Shown here: positions 1 through 7,164 of the stretch, in pieces
Layout: each line of letters opens with the position of its first letter
Numbering within the stretch: position 1 is the first letter of the stretch
NCBI RefSeq assembly: GCF_001687625.2
Contig: NZ_CP016538.2
Coordinates: 2,820,501 to 2,884,500, forward strand
Source of the DNA: Planococcus maritimus
GTDB taxonomy: Bacteria; Bacillota; Bacilli; Bacillales_A; Planococcaceae
DNA: 64,000 nucleotides
Direction: 5' to 3'
Translations under genes and position numbers: made by a program
The notes under the pieces: model-generated
Seen by the model: the letters and a program-made list of their open reading frames with translations, nothing else
Database searches by the model: none
Told to the model about the DNA's origin: nothing

Positions 1-107
1 GGCTCTGTGACACCCAATAGGATAAAGACCACAGGAATCCAAAACAATTTGTAATTGCGCAGATTCTCACGCCATTCTTTTAATAAGAGTGCTGAGAATT
101 GTTTCAT
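1..107 (-). CDS. ABC-2 type transporter permease, 5' fragment (YxlG-like)
   Basis: Only the first 35 codons lie in the window. The reading frame starts at ATG 107 and runs off the left edge: a short basic N-terminus (MKQFSALLLKEWRENLRNYK) followed by the start of a hydrophobic segment (FWIPVVFILLGV). This is the usual start of an ABC-2 permease subunit, which sits in the membrane and works with the ATPase encoded just upstream. Its ATG overlaps the stop codon of that ATPase gene in an ATGA, so the two are translationally coupled. Assignment to the YxlG type rests on the gene order YxlE-YxlF-YxlG known from Bacillus subtilis. Confidence 0.7.
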   Translation of the reverse strand, partial: MKQFSALLLKEWRENLRNYKLFWIPVVFILLGVTE

Positions 108-985
108 TTTCCTGCCACCACCTTCAAGAAAATATCTTCTAGGCTGGCAGTCTCATGTTCGACCCCGATAACAGGGAAACTCTTCACCGATAAAAATCGG
201 AAGACATCCTGTATGGCCGGCCCTTCCGCTTTCACCGGAATAACAGCTGCTGTGCCTTTAACCGAAGTTGGCCAAGGCGCTTCACGCATAAACCATTCCG
301 CAGCGTCAGTGTTTTCGAAGCGCACACGAATATGCGGGTCCTCATAACGGCGGCGCACTTGGCTAAGGGAACCTTGTTCCACTAATCGGCCATTTTTCAA
401 AAATAAGAGTTGATCGGTCATTTCTTCGGCATCATTTAAAATATGAGTAGAATAAAGAACCGTTGTTTGCCCGAGTAACGACTTTAATAACTCCATCACT
501 TCTCTTCGCCCAGTTGGATCCAAGGAAGAAATCGGTTCATCTAAAAGCAACACACTCGGCTGGTGGACAATCGCTTGTGCCAGTCCGAGCCGTTGCTTCA
601 TGCCTCCTGAAAACCCACCGATCTTTTTATGGGCCACTTGGTGAAGACCGACAAACCCTAGCGTCCGTTCAGATTGCTGGCGGGCTTTCTTGGCATCGAC
701 GCCGCTTAGCTTAGCGGCCATTTCCGTAAACTCCAAAGCACTCAGCCATGGAAAAAAACGCGGATATTGCGGCAAAAAGCCAATCGTTAAATTTTTCTTG
801 CGCTGGATCTCCCCGTCCGTTGCTTCCAACAGCCCTGCAAGCATCGACAGCGTCGTTGTCTTTCCTGCACCGTTTGGCCCAATCAATGCCGTCGCACTGC
901 CCTCTGCCAATTCAAAACTTATCCCATCAACTGCCTGTTCGTTTCCAAAACGCTTTGACAACGACTTAACTTCCAATAGGTTCAA
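104..985 (-). CDS. ABC transporter ATP-binding protein (YxlF-like)
   Basis: Cytoplasmic ATPase subunit, 293 residues, that powers the neighbouring ABC-2 permease. Walker A GPNGAGKTTT lies at about residues 37-46, the signature FSGGMKQRLGLAQA near 125-140, and Walker B LLLDEP follows with the D-loop SSLDP. The region after about 205 is the variable C-terminal domain of this subfamily. I start it at TTG 985 because an AGGGAGG site lies 8 nt upstream (994-1000) and because this TTG overlaps the TGA of the preceding gene (TTGA). A longer frame to 1063 has no ribosome site and would overlap the neighbour. The substrate is unknown. The gene order matches the yxlEFG part of the B. subtilis sigY operon. 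Confidence 0.85.
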   Translation of the reverse strand: MNLLEVKSLSKRFGNEQAVDGISFELAEGSATALIGPNGAGKTTTLSMLAGLLEATDGEIQRKKNLTIGFLPQYPRFFPWLSALEFTEMAAKLSGVDAKKARQQSERTLGFVGLHQVAHKKIGGFSGGMKQRLGLAQAIVHQPSVLLLDEPISSLDPTGRREVMELLKSLLGQTTVLYSTHILNDAEEMTDQLLFLKNGRLVEQGSLSQVRRRYEDPHIRVRFENTDAAEWFMREAPWPTSVKGTAAVIPVKAEGPAIQDVFRFLSVKSFPVIGVEHETASLEDIFLKVVAGK

Positions 986-1176
986 TAATTTCGCCTCCCT
1001 ATCACAAAGTATAGAATCGGCCCGATCAGATTCAGCAAGACAATGATCGCCGCCCACATCCATTTCGGTCCATTGGGATTTGGATTTCTAATCAAATCCA
1101 CTATTGCGAAGATCATCAAGGCGATTTGCAACACCAAAATGGGCAGCACTAATAGAATGGTGCGTTCATCCAGCAT
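982..1176 (-). CDS. Small PLDc_N-domain membrane protein (YxlE-like)
   Basis: 64-residue protein with two hydrophobic segments (about residues 6-26 and 40-58) around the motif NPNPNGPKWMWAAIIVLLNL, typical of the phospholipase D nuclease N-terminal (PLDc_N) family. In spite of the domain name there is no nuclease part; in B. subtilis YxlE is a small membrane partner of the YxlFG transporter. The start at ATG 1176 is chosen over 1197 because AGGGGAGGAA (1184-1193) is correctly spaced for it. It overlaps the next gene by the sequence TTGA, so it heads an operon of at least three coupled genes. Role in this organism is inferred only. Confidence 0.75.
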   Translation of the reverse strand: MLDERTILLVLPILVLQIALMIFAIVDLIRNPNPNGPKWMWAAIIVLLNLIGPILYFVIGRRNY

Positions 1177-1291
1177 GTTCGTATTCCTCCCCTGCACTTC
1201 TTGTTCCTCTACTGTTATTTCGCTCCATAGCCCTGCTCTCCCTGCTTATGCATTAAAAAAGGGGCAGTCCCTTTTCGTCTTCTAAAGAAAA

Positions 1292-1442
1292 GGCTGATGT
1301 CCATTTCGACGGACGCTTTCCGCGGGCACGGCCTTAGCCGCTTCCCTCGCTCCGCTCAGTCCAGGGTCTTCGGCTCGCGTCGCTCCTTCGCTTAGCTCAG
1401 TCACTGCTCCCGCTGGAGTCGCCGTCTCCATTCCCATCAGCC
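1292..1442. repeat. 151-bp intergenic element with inverted ends
   Basis: GC-rich segment between the yxlE-like gene and msrA. Its ends are perfect 8-bp inverted repeats (GGCTGATG at 1292, CATCAGCC at 1435), and the pairing continues inward in blocks, for example GACGG at 1309-1313 with its complement near 1421-1425. It contains GACGCTTTCCGCGGGC and CCCGCTGGAGTCGCC, wording I recall from dispersed intergenic repeats of Bacillales. There is no convincing open frame. I see one copy in the window. It may be a small non-autonomous element or a dispersed structural repeat. Confidence 0.6.
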
Positions 1443-1461
1443 GGTTTAAAAAGAAAAAATG

Positions 1462-1505
1462 AAAAACAGACGGAGAAAGAGAAATTCTTTTTCTCCATCT
1501 GTTTT
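1462..1505 (-). terminator. Rho-independent terminator after msrA
   Basis: Long inverted repeat with arms 1463-1483 and 1485-1505, differing at two positions. It has T-rich tails on either strand and lies 43 nt after the msrA stop. Confidence 0.8.
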
Positions 1506-1547
1506 ATTTTAGGGGATTGTGGGACAGCCCCTTGAATATTCAGTGAA

Positions 1548-2216
1548 TCACCATTTCAGCTCTAGTAAGACTTGCCGAAGAAGTGCTCGATATTTATCAG
1601 CAATCGGCCATTCACCGATCTCTTCTAGCAATTGTTGGCGGCTGCCGAAGCCTTTGACAAATCCGTTCAGCCGCGCAGCAAAAGTCGACCTAGTCAATAA
1701 GCTGGCATCAGGATAAAGTTCAGCCAATTGATCGAGCGCTTTAGGATAGCGCTTCAAATAATATTTCTGGTGGCGCTCCTCCGCTTCGGTAAATCCATCG
1801 AACGGCCGGATTTCGGTTTCAACCGGTTCGTTCAACTGCTGTTCCTTTTCTTTTTTCAACTTCTCAAGGCTGAGCCGTTGTGCTTCCGATTGCCAAAATA
1901 TCAAGGAAATGTATTGACGCTCTTTATAAGCATCACGATTCGGGTAATGGCTGCGCCAAAATTCCCTGACGATTTCTTCAAAGTGAATTTGTCCGGGATC
2001 AAATTCCACTTGGATGGTTTCTGTATGGTCCCCCATTTGGCGGTAAGTGGGACTATTCGAAGTGCCGCCTGCATAGCCGGTCCGTGTCCGAATCACTCCA
2101 GACAATGAACCAAATTGCGCATCCGGGCTCCAAAAGCAACCCATCCCGAAAGTTGCGGTTTCAAGTACCGCTGTATCTGGCAATTCCCGTTCAAGTGTTG
2201 AGATTATTGTTGTCAC
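1548..2216 (-). CDS. msrA: Peptide methionine sulfoxide reductase MsrA
   Basis: Repairs methionine-S-sulfoxide in oxidised proteins in the cytoplasm. The catalytic motif GCFW is at residues 26-29 with nucleophile Cys27. The family blocks TGYAGG, HTETIQVEFDP and the HQKYY near the end of the core are present. Cys27 is the only cysteine in the 222 residues, so there is no internal resolving cysteine and the enzyme would rely on thioredoxin or a small thiol (1-Cys type). The residue after GCFW is Ser, not the common Gly or Cys. The C-terminal 50 residues extend past the compact core. GTG start at 2216 with AAAGGAG 10 nt upstream. Confidence 0.93.
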   Translation of the reverse strand: MTTIISTLERELPDTAVLETATFGMGCFWSPDAQFGSLSGVIRTRTGYAGGTSNSPTYRQMGDHTETIQVEFDPGQIHFEEIVREFWRSHYPNRDAYKERQYISLIFWQSEAQRLSLEKLKKEKEQQLNEPVETEIRPFDGFTEAEERHQKYYLKRYPKALDQLAELYPDASLLTRSTFAARLNGFVKGFGSRQQLLEEIGEWPIADKYRALLRQVLLELKW

Positions 2217-2236
2217 TATATCCAGCTCCTTTCCTC

Positions 2237-2268
2237 AATAGCCCTCCTTTGTGCTCAGGGCTATTTTT
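2237..2268. promoter_or_regulatory. Hairpin in the msrA/pcm divergent spacer
   Basis: Perfect 9-bp inverted repeat AATAGCCCT (2237-2245) / AGGGCTATT (2257-2265), followed on the plus strand by a short T-run. It lies between divergent genes, 60 nt before the methyltransferase start and 20 nt before msrA. It looks like an attenuator in front of the methyltransferase, or a leader hairpin of msrA. No known riboswitch motif is visible. Confidence 0.45.
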
Positions 2269-2326
2269 CATTATGATAGTAACAAGCAAGCTGATCGATA
2301 AATCACTGGAAAGCAGGTGCTTTTTC

Positions 2327-2911
2327 ATGACTGCTCGCAGACAGGACATCGTCGATTATTTCCACTCACTCGACAGACGGTCGTTCATGGATCGCCACCA
2401 GCAAGATGCCGGGCGCGACGAAGCCTTGCCGATTGGATATGGCCAGACGATTTCGCAGCCTTCACTCGTTTTGCAAATGACCATTGCCCTCGATCTCGAA
2501 AAACACCACAAAGTGCTGGAAATCGGCACAGGTTCCGGTTTCCAAACAGCGCTGCTGGCAAGATTTTCAAATGAAGTGTATACAATCGAAAACATTCCCC
2601 AGCTAGCGGAGAGCGTCCAAAAACGGCTCGAAGCGAAAGGATTTAGCAACATTTCTTTCTTTCTGGGCGATGGCAGCCTCGGCTGGCCGGAACATGCACC
2701 GTATGACCGGATCATTGTCACTGCGGCCGCTTCGGACATTCCGAAAGAGTTGATCGATCAATTATCTCCCGGCGGACGCATGATTATTCCAGTCGGCAAG
2801 CAGAACAGCCAAGATCTTCTGGCCATCGACAAATCAAGCGATGGAAAATTAGAAAAGACAGCTCTCGAAGCTGTCCGTTTTGTCCCGTTGAAGGGAAAGT
2901 ATGAAAACTAG
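2327..2911 (+). CDS. Protein-L-isoaspartate O-methyltransferase-like protein
   Basis: 194-residue class I SAM-dependent methyltransferase of the PCMT family, which starts repair of isoaspartyl damage by methylating the abnormal carboxylate. Visible motifs are the family stretch RSFM and GQTISQPSLV (substrate loop), SAM motif I VLEIGTGSGFQTALLA (about residues 68-83), the acidic VYTIE after it, DRIIVTAAASDIP and LSPGGRMIIPVG. Start ATG 2327 has AGGTG 8 nt upstream; the open frame extends further upstream without homology or a better ribosome site. It is divergent from msrA, so two protein-repair genes share a spacer. Confidence 0.85.
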   Translation: MTARRQDIVDYFHSLDRRSFMDRHQQDAGRDEALPIGYGQTISQPSLVLQMTIALDLEKHHKVLEIGTGSGFQTALLARFSNEVYTIENIPQLAESVQKRLEAKGFSNISFFLGDGSLGWPEHAPYDRIIVTAAASDIPKELIDQLSPGGRMIIPVGKQNSQDLLAIDKSSDGKLEKTALEAVRFVPLKGKYEN

Positions 2912-2933
2912 AGAATAGAATAATGGAGAGGCA

Positions 2934-3419
2934 TTAATCGTCCTCTTTGGAAGCATTGCGCAAAACTGACCAACCAAGTAAAAACAAGAAAGCGGCTGTC
3001 CCAAGCCATAGCGATTCATAGAATACGGGGTCACCTATGTCCCGAACGGTATGAAGATTTAGCAGCAGCCGGAACACCAGACTGTCGACGATCAACAATA
3101 TGCCGCCACCGATCAAGGCGCTTCCTAAAAAGCGTGCTGGCCAAAAGGCTTTTCGCCTGGCCAAGTCGGCAGCAACTGATAGCGACAAAACCGTCATTGC
3201 CCAGCCACTGACCTGGTAGATTCCTTCACCTGTCAAAATCGCTTGGGGGCCATTGCCTTCGTAGAAATGATGCCATTGTAAAAAGAAATGGAAAATGCTT
3301 TGTTCGAGCACTGAAAACATTCCAGCTCCGAACAGTACGCCCGCCCAAAAATTCCGGGACATGTGGACGCGCCGGTTTCTTGCCGTTGTAAGATCCGTCT
3401 TTCGTTCCGCCGAAACCAT
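2934..3419 (-). CDS. DUF2243 family membrane protein
   Basis: 161 residues with four predicted membrane helices and a basic N-terminus. The stretch LFGAGMFSVLEQSIFHFFLQWHHFYEG at about residues 22-48 contains the LQWHH block typical of DUF2243. Function of the family is unknown. ATG 3419 is chosen because AAGGGGTGG precedes it by 5 nt; a GTG nine bases upstream sits inside that ribosome site. It is convergent with the methyltransferase gene, with 22 nt between the stops. Confidence 0.7.
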   Translation of the reverse strand: MVSAERKTDLTTARNRRVHMSRNFWAGVLFGAGMFSVLEQSIFHFFLQWHHFYEGNGPQAILTGEGIYQVSGWAMTVLSLSVAADLARRKAFWPARFLGSALIGGGILLIVDSLVFRLLLNLHTVRDIGDPVFYESLWLGTAAFLFLLGWSVLRNASKEDD

Positions 3420-3580
3420 TCGATCCACCCCTTTTGGATTCCGTGCATGTCCGTTTTTCCATTTATACCCGCTCCATGGGCCAATTAATCGTGATTACCT
3501 GTTCCGCCTAACGTACACTTAAAAAAATTAACCATATCCTACTCGGTATGCATATCTCATTATTCAAGGAGGCGAACCCT

Positions 3581-4279
3581 GTGCAAAATTCCAAGACCAT
3601 GCAAAGCGAAATTGGAGGCTATATTTCAACTCTCATCCGCGAACACTTCGGGAAAGGCCCCACTTCTGTATTCGCTATTGTGCAACCACCATTTGTTATC
3701 ATACATGTCAGAGGCTTTTTAAGTCCCACGGAAAAAATACTGCTCCAGAAGAATGAAATCAGACGCGTGTTGGAAATTCGTGAGTTGCTCTTTGAAGAAT
3801 TGAAGCCGGATATTTGCAGTGCTTTATCAAAGATTGCTGGAAAAGAAGTGGAAACTTTTTATTACGACTGGCATCTCGAAAGCCAGACCGGCATGCTCCT
3901 CGGTGTTATGGACCACCGGGATGCCACAGCCAATTTTGACTGGCTGTCCGATGCTGACCCGGAAACACTTCAGAAATCGGTAGTAGAGGCAAGCCGAAAA
4001 GCCGAGAAAAAACCCGAAAGCACAGAGCTATTTTGGCTGAATGACCGCACTTTATTGATCAAACGAGTTGGTTTTCTTGTCGAGATTGAACGCGAACTGA
4101 TTTACAATGGACTCGTCAAAGAACTTAAGCAGGTTAAACGCCCACTCGAGAAACGATTGCTGCTTAAAGAAACGTCGTTTCCAGGACTTCTCGGCCGGGA
4201 TGTTAAAGAAATTTTTCTAGACTGGGAGTTCTCAATAGATACCAGCTACATTCTGGTATTACTCGAACCTAAAAAATGA
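3581..4279 (+). CDS. MpsC/DUF2294 family protein, two tandem domains
   Basis: 232 residues made of two related halves (about 5-115 and 125-232). Each half carries a central hydrophobic strand plus a block of the type R-E-L-L-F/ E-R-E-L and ends with a D-W motif (YYDWHLES and FLDWEFSI). This matches the DUF2294/MpsC family; in Staphylococcus aureus MpsC belongs to the MpsABC sodium/CO2-related membrane-potential system. The partners MpsA and MpsB are not in this window, so a link to ion transport is only by family name. GTG 3581 is the start: AAGGAGG lies 8 nt upstream, while the ATG at 3548 has none. Confidence 0.7.
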   Translation: MQNSKTMQSEIGGYISTLIREHFGKGPTSVFAIVQPPFVIIHVRGFLSPTEKILLQKNEIRRVLEIRELLFEELKPDICSALSKIAGKEVETFYYDWHLESQTGMLLGVMDHRDATANFDWLSDADPETLQKSVVEASRKAEKKPESTELFWLNDRTLLIKRVGFLVEIERELIYNGLVKELKQVKRPLEKRLLLKETSFPGLLGRDVKEIFLDWEFSIDTSYILVLLEPKK

Positions 4280-4287
4280 AATTCAAT

Positions 4288-4316
4288 AAAAAAGCCGCCA
4301 ACTGGGCGGCTTTTTT
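4288..4316. terminator. Bidirectional terminator
   Basis: GCCGCC (4294-4299) / GGCGGC (4305-4310) with an A-run before and T-run after. It serves the MpsC-like gene and the convergent small gene at 4330-4521. Confidence 0.9.
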
Positions 4317-4329
4317 CACGTTATTTAAT

Positions 4330-4521
4330 CTACCCCACAGTGGATTGAGCAGTTTGGCAATGGGGACAATGTTCATACTCCTTGTCCGACAAGCCCTCCA
4401 CATACTCCACTTTATCTGTAAATTCCCTTTGTTCAATGGGTGTTTGCAAAAAGCCACAACTATCTCCTGCAAATTGGCTATGATGGATTTTTTTCGTTCG
4501 GTGATCTATAAAATAACCCAT
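4330..4521 (-). CDS. Small CxxC protein, function unknown
   Basis: 63-residue protein that I do not recognise. It starts MGYFIDHRTKKIHHSQFAG and ends with EHCPHCQTAQSTVG. The CPHC pair near the C-terminus and the single Cys in DSCGF, with several His residues, would allow metal binding, but there is no complete zinc-ribbon pattern. ATG 4521 has a GGGGGGAAG site at ideal spacing. The transcript carries a strong hairpin with a T-run directly before that ribosome site (4544-4591), so expression may be attenuated. Confidence 0.65.
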   Translation of the reverse strand: MGYFIDHRTKKIHHSQFAGDSCGFLQTPIEQREFTDKVEYVEGLSDKEYEHCPHCQTAQSTVG

Positions 4522-4543
4522 TCTTGCTTCCCCCCTATAAAAA

Positions 4544-4591
4544 AAAGCCGAAAAGGACCCTCTTCCTATCGAGAGAGATCTTTTCGGCTTT
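4544..4591 (-). promoter_or_regulatory. Terminator-like hairpin before the small CxxC gene
   Basis: On the minus strand the 12-base arm ending CGAAAAG (4580-4591) pairs with its complement at 4544-4555, followed by eight T and then the ribosome site of the gene at 4521. It can end transcripts from upstream or act as an attenuator. The stretch upstream (4592-4680) is GC-rich, with CGCCGGAGGCAAAGCCG. I could not match it to a known riboswitch class. Confidence 0.55.
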
Positions 4592-4691
4592 GCCTCCGGC
4601 GCTATAGTCCGCGGCATTTGACCTGCTATATACAGTTATTGCTTATCAACGTTCCCTATTGTACATGAACATATACTAGGTGACAAAGAAA

Positions 4692-4904
4692 TCACTCCAC
4701 GTGAAAGCCTGCTTCTTTGACGAGACGGATAATTTGGCTTTCTTTAACCTGCGTTTCATCCAGCTCCAGTTTGACTTCGCCGTCTCCCACGTCAATCAAT
4801 GCCCGCTCAACGCCTGGCTCTTTTAACAGCAGATCCTCCAGTTCGTGAATCGGACGGTCTGATTTTGCTTCTTCTACATACATTGTCATTTTTCTCATTA
4901 TCAT
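4692..4904 (-). CDS. HMA-like small protein lacking the CxxC metal motif
   Basis: 70 residues with the beta-alpha-beta-beta-alpha-beta pattern of heavy-metal-associated domains (copper-chaperone fold): MTMYVEE, then a helix ELEDLLLKEPGVERALID, strand GEVKLELD and helix ESQIIRLVKEAGF. The metal-binding MxCxxC loop of CopZ is replaced by VEEAKSD and there is no cysteine at all, so it cannot bind copper in the usual way. AAAGGAG precedes ATG 4904 closely; ATG 4898 is the alternative start. It lies 33 nt upstream of the topB stop side and is read in the same direction. Confidence 0.65.
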   Translation of the reverse strand: MIMRKMTMYVEEAKSDRPIHELEDLLLKEPGVERALIDVGDGEVKLELDETQVKESQIIRLVKEAGFHVE

Positions 4905-4937
4905 TATCTCTCCTTTCTGTGTATTTCCCGGGAAATG

Positions 4938-7046
4938 TTAAAACTTCATTTTCAACTTCCCTTCTTCTAATTCCAGGCTAGCATTGAACTTCTTGCCATT
5001 CTTCGAAACGAAGCCTTTGATGACCGGCGTTTTGCCCCTCGTACACAAGTATTCGATATGTTTAGCTGTCAGTCTTTTTTTCAAAAACACCGCTGGGAAA
5101 GATTGCTTGCAGCCATTGGCATGTTCGGTACAGCCATATGAGCCTTTACGTGAGATGATCGAGCCTTTTTTACAACGCGGGCATATCGCAATTTCGCTTC
5201 CTTGCAATAACGGCATTTCATCCGGCATTCCATTGCTGCGCAATTGCTCCGGCACGTCCTGCAGCAACTTCTCGATGAACTTTCCAATAGTGGCAAGAAA
5301 CACTTCCGACGAGCCTTCGCCTTTGCCGATTTTCTTCAAATAGCTTTCCCATTTGGCGGTCATCGATGGGCTCGACAGCAAATTGCCTTCAATCGCTTGG
5401 CACAGCATGCGTCCTTTCTCAGTGACTGAAACAATGTTTCTCTTGACCTCGATATAATTATGGCGCTTGATCGTTTCAATGATACCGCTGCGCGTCGCTT
5501 CCGTTCCGAGACCTTCGACTTCCTTGAGGATTTCGCTGTCCGCTACGTCTTCCGCGAACTTCCCGCAAGTTTTCATCATAGCAATCAATTGCCCTTCCGT
5601 ATAAGGCTTTGGCGCAGTCGTCATGCCCTCGGCAATAGCGATTGCTGCCGCTACTTGTTCTTGTACGGTCAATTCTGGAAGCGGCGGATCCTGTTTCGCT
5701 TCTTTGGCAGTCGGAAATAAAGACTTCCAGCCTTTGTCGAGCTCTGTCCGGCCGGTCGTATGGAATTCAAGCCCTTTGACATCGGTCACGACTTTTGTTT
5801 CGGCGTAACGGTAATCTCGGTGGAACATGCCGAGCGTCGTGCGCATCACTTCTTCGTATAAATTTCGCTCATCTTGTGGCAAGCCTTCAATTTTTCGAGC
5901 TGTCGGCAAACTTTTCGTCGGGATGATTGCATAGTGCTCCTGTACTTTCGTGTTGTCGACGAAACGCTTTTTCGGTGTTTTTGTTGCGATCGCAAACGGG
6001 GCATCGATGAGCTTTTGGTAACTCTCCACTTGGGCAGACAAATAGCCGAATTCTGCAGAGGTGATATGGCGCGAATCGGTCCGCGGATAACTGACGAGTT
6101 TCTTCTCATAGAGTTTTTGCATGGCTGATAGCACTTTTTGAGGGCTGTATTTCCATTTGCGGTTGGCAGCTGCCTGCAGGCTGGATAAAGAATGCAAAGG
6201 CTGCGGCGGAATGTGCTTTTCTGCCGTCTTTAATTGTTTAATAAAGCCTTGTGCTTTCCCTTCGATCAACTCGTGGGAAGCGAGAAGCTCTTGGGCTTTT
6301 TGGCGCTCTTTCGCTTTCAGTTTGGCTTTTCCTTTATAGCTGCCTTTCGCCGCTTTGAACTTCCCTTCGATTTCATAAAACGGTTCCGGCTTGAAGGCCT
6401 CAATTTCCTTTTGGCGCTGATAGATCAAAAAGACAGTTGGTGTTTGGACACGTCCAATTGCAAACACTTCGTGTATGCCGCGTTCTTGGAGCAGCAGGGA
6501 ATACAGTCTCGAACCGTTCATGCCAACGAGCCAGTCGCTGATTTGGCGCGCCCGTGCTTCTTCGTAAAGACGCAGGTCTTCTTTGTTGTCGCGCAAATTG
6601 CGGAAGCCTTCTCGCACTTCGTCGACTTCGAGTGAATTGATCCACAGCCGTTTGATGTGTTTGCCGCGCACGCCGGTCTGCCGGTAGATGCTATAGAAGA
6701 TATTCGAGCCTTCGCGGTCCACATCGCAGGCATTGATAACGGTATCGGTTTCTCTCAAGAGTTTTTTGATGATATTGAATTGAGTTGATTTGCCCCGCGC
6801 TACTTGGAATTGGTATTCGTTTGGCAAAATCGGCAAGGACGCGAGCGACCATTTGCCCCATTTCGGGTCGTAGGCTTTTGGCTCTTTCAGTTCAACGAGG
6901 TGGCCAATTCCCCAGGTAATGTAGGCGCCTTCCGGGAAGATCGGATTTGCCGCCATTTCCATATAGCCTTCCCGTTTCACCGTTTTGAATGCGTCGCCAT
7001 AGGCTTTTGCCTGACTCGGCTTTTCGGCTATAATTACTGGTTTCAT
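4938..7046 (-). CDS. topB: DNA topoisomerase III
   Basis: Type IA topoisomerase of 702 residues that passes single strands to decatenate and relax DNA. The N-terminal toprim domain shows IIAEKPSQAK at residues 5-14 and the acidic triad motif DVDREG at 108-113. The active-site tyrosine is Tyr320 in SYPRTDSRHI, and FAIGRVQTP at 195-203 is also typical. A C-terminal zinc-ribbon-like segment follows (CPRC...CTEHANGC). Length and order match Bacillus TopB (about 727). The start at ATG 7046 is preceded by GGAAAG. Upstream lies the repeat array, so the gene probably has its own promoter there. Confidence 0.95.
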   Translation of the reverse strand: MKPVIIAEKPSQAKAYGDAFKTVKREGYMEMAANPIFPEGAYITWGIGHLVELKEPKAYDPKWGKWSLASLPILPNEYQFQVARGKSTQFNIIKKLLRETDTVINACDVDREGSNIFYSIYRQTGVRGKHIKRLWINSLEVDEVREGFRNLRDNKEDLRLYEEARARQISDWLVGMNGSRLYSLLLQERGIHEVFAIGRVQTPTVFLIYQRQKEIEAFKPEPFYEIEGKFKAAKGSYKGKAKLKAKERQKAQELLASHELIEGKAQGFIKQLKTAEKHIPPQPLHSLSSLQAAANRKWKYSPQKVLSAMQKLYEKKLVSYPRTDSRHITSAEFGYLSAQVESYQKLIDAPFAIATKTPKKRFVDNTKVQEHYAIIPTKSLPTARKIEGLPQDERNLYEEVMRTTLGMFHRDYRYAETKVVTDVKGLEFHTTGRTELDKGWKSLFPTAKEAKQDPPLPELTVQEQVAAAIAIAEGMTTAPKPYTEGQLIAMMKTCGKFAEDVADSEILKEVEGLGTEATRSGIIETIKRHNYIEVKRNIVSVTEKGRMLCQAIEGNLLSSPSMTAKWESYLKKIGKGEGSSEVFLATIGKFIEKLLQDVPEQLRSNGMPDEMPLLQGSEIAICPRCKKGSIISRKGSYGCTEHANGCKQSFPAVFLKKRLTAKHIEYLCTRGKTPVIKGFVSKNGKKFNASLELEEGKLKMKF

Positions 7047-7164
7047 GCTGTTCTTCCTTTCCCGTGTTCTTTATTTCATTGTACTCTTTCCGCTGAGAAA
7101 TCCAAATGAAAGCTGATTGGTATTTCCGTAGTTAAATGCTTTATCAGGCGGGTTTAAATGAAGA

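Noticed and set aside
4592-4680. Known riboswitch (cyclic di-GMP, glycine or similar) upstream of the small CxxC gene
   Set aside because: GCAAAGCC and CCGG-type words occur but the required conserved cores are not all present. Left as an unclassified leader.
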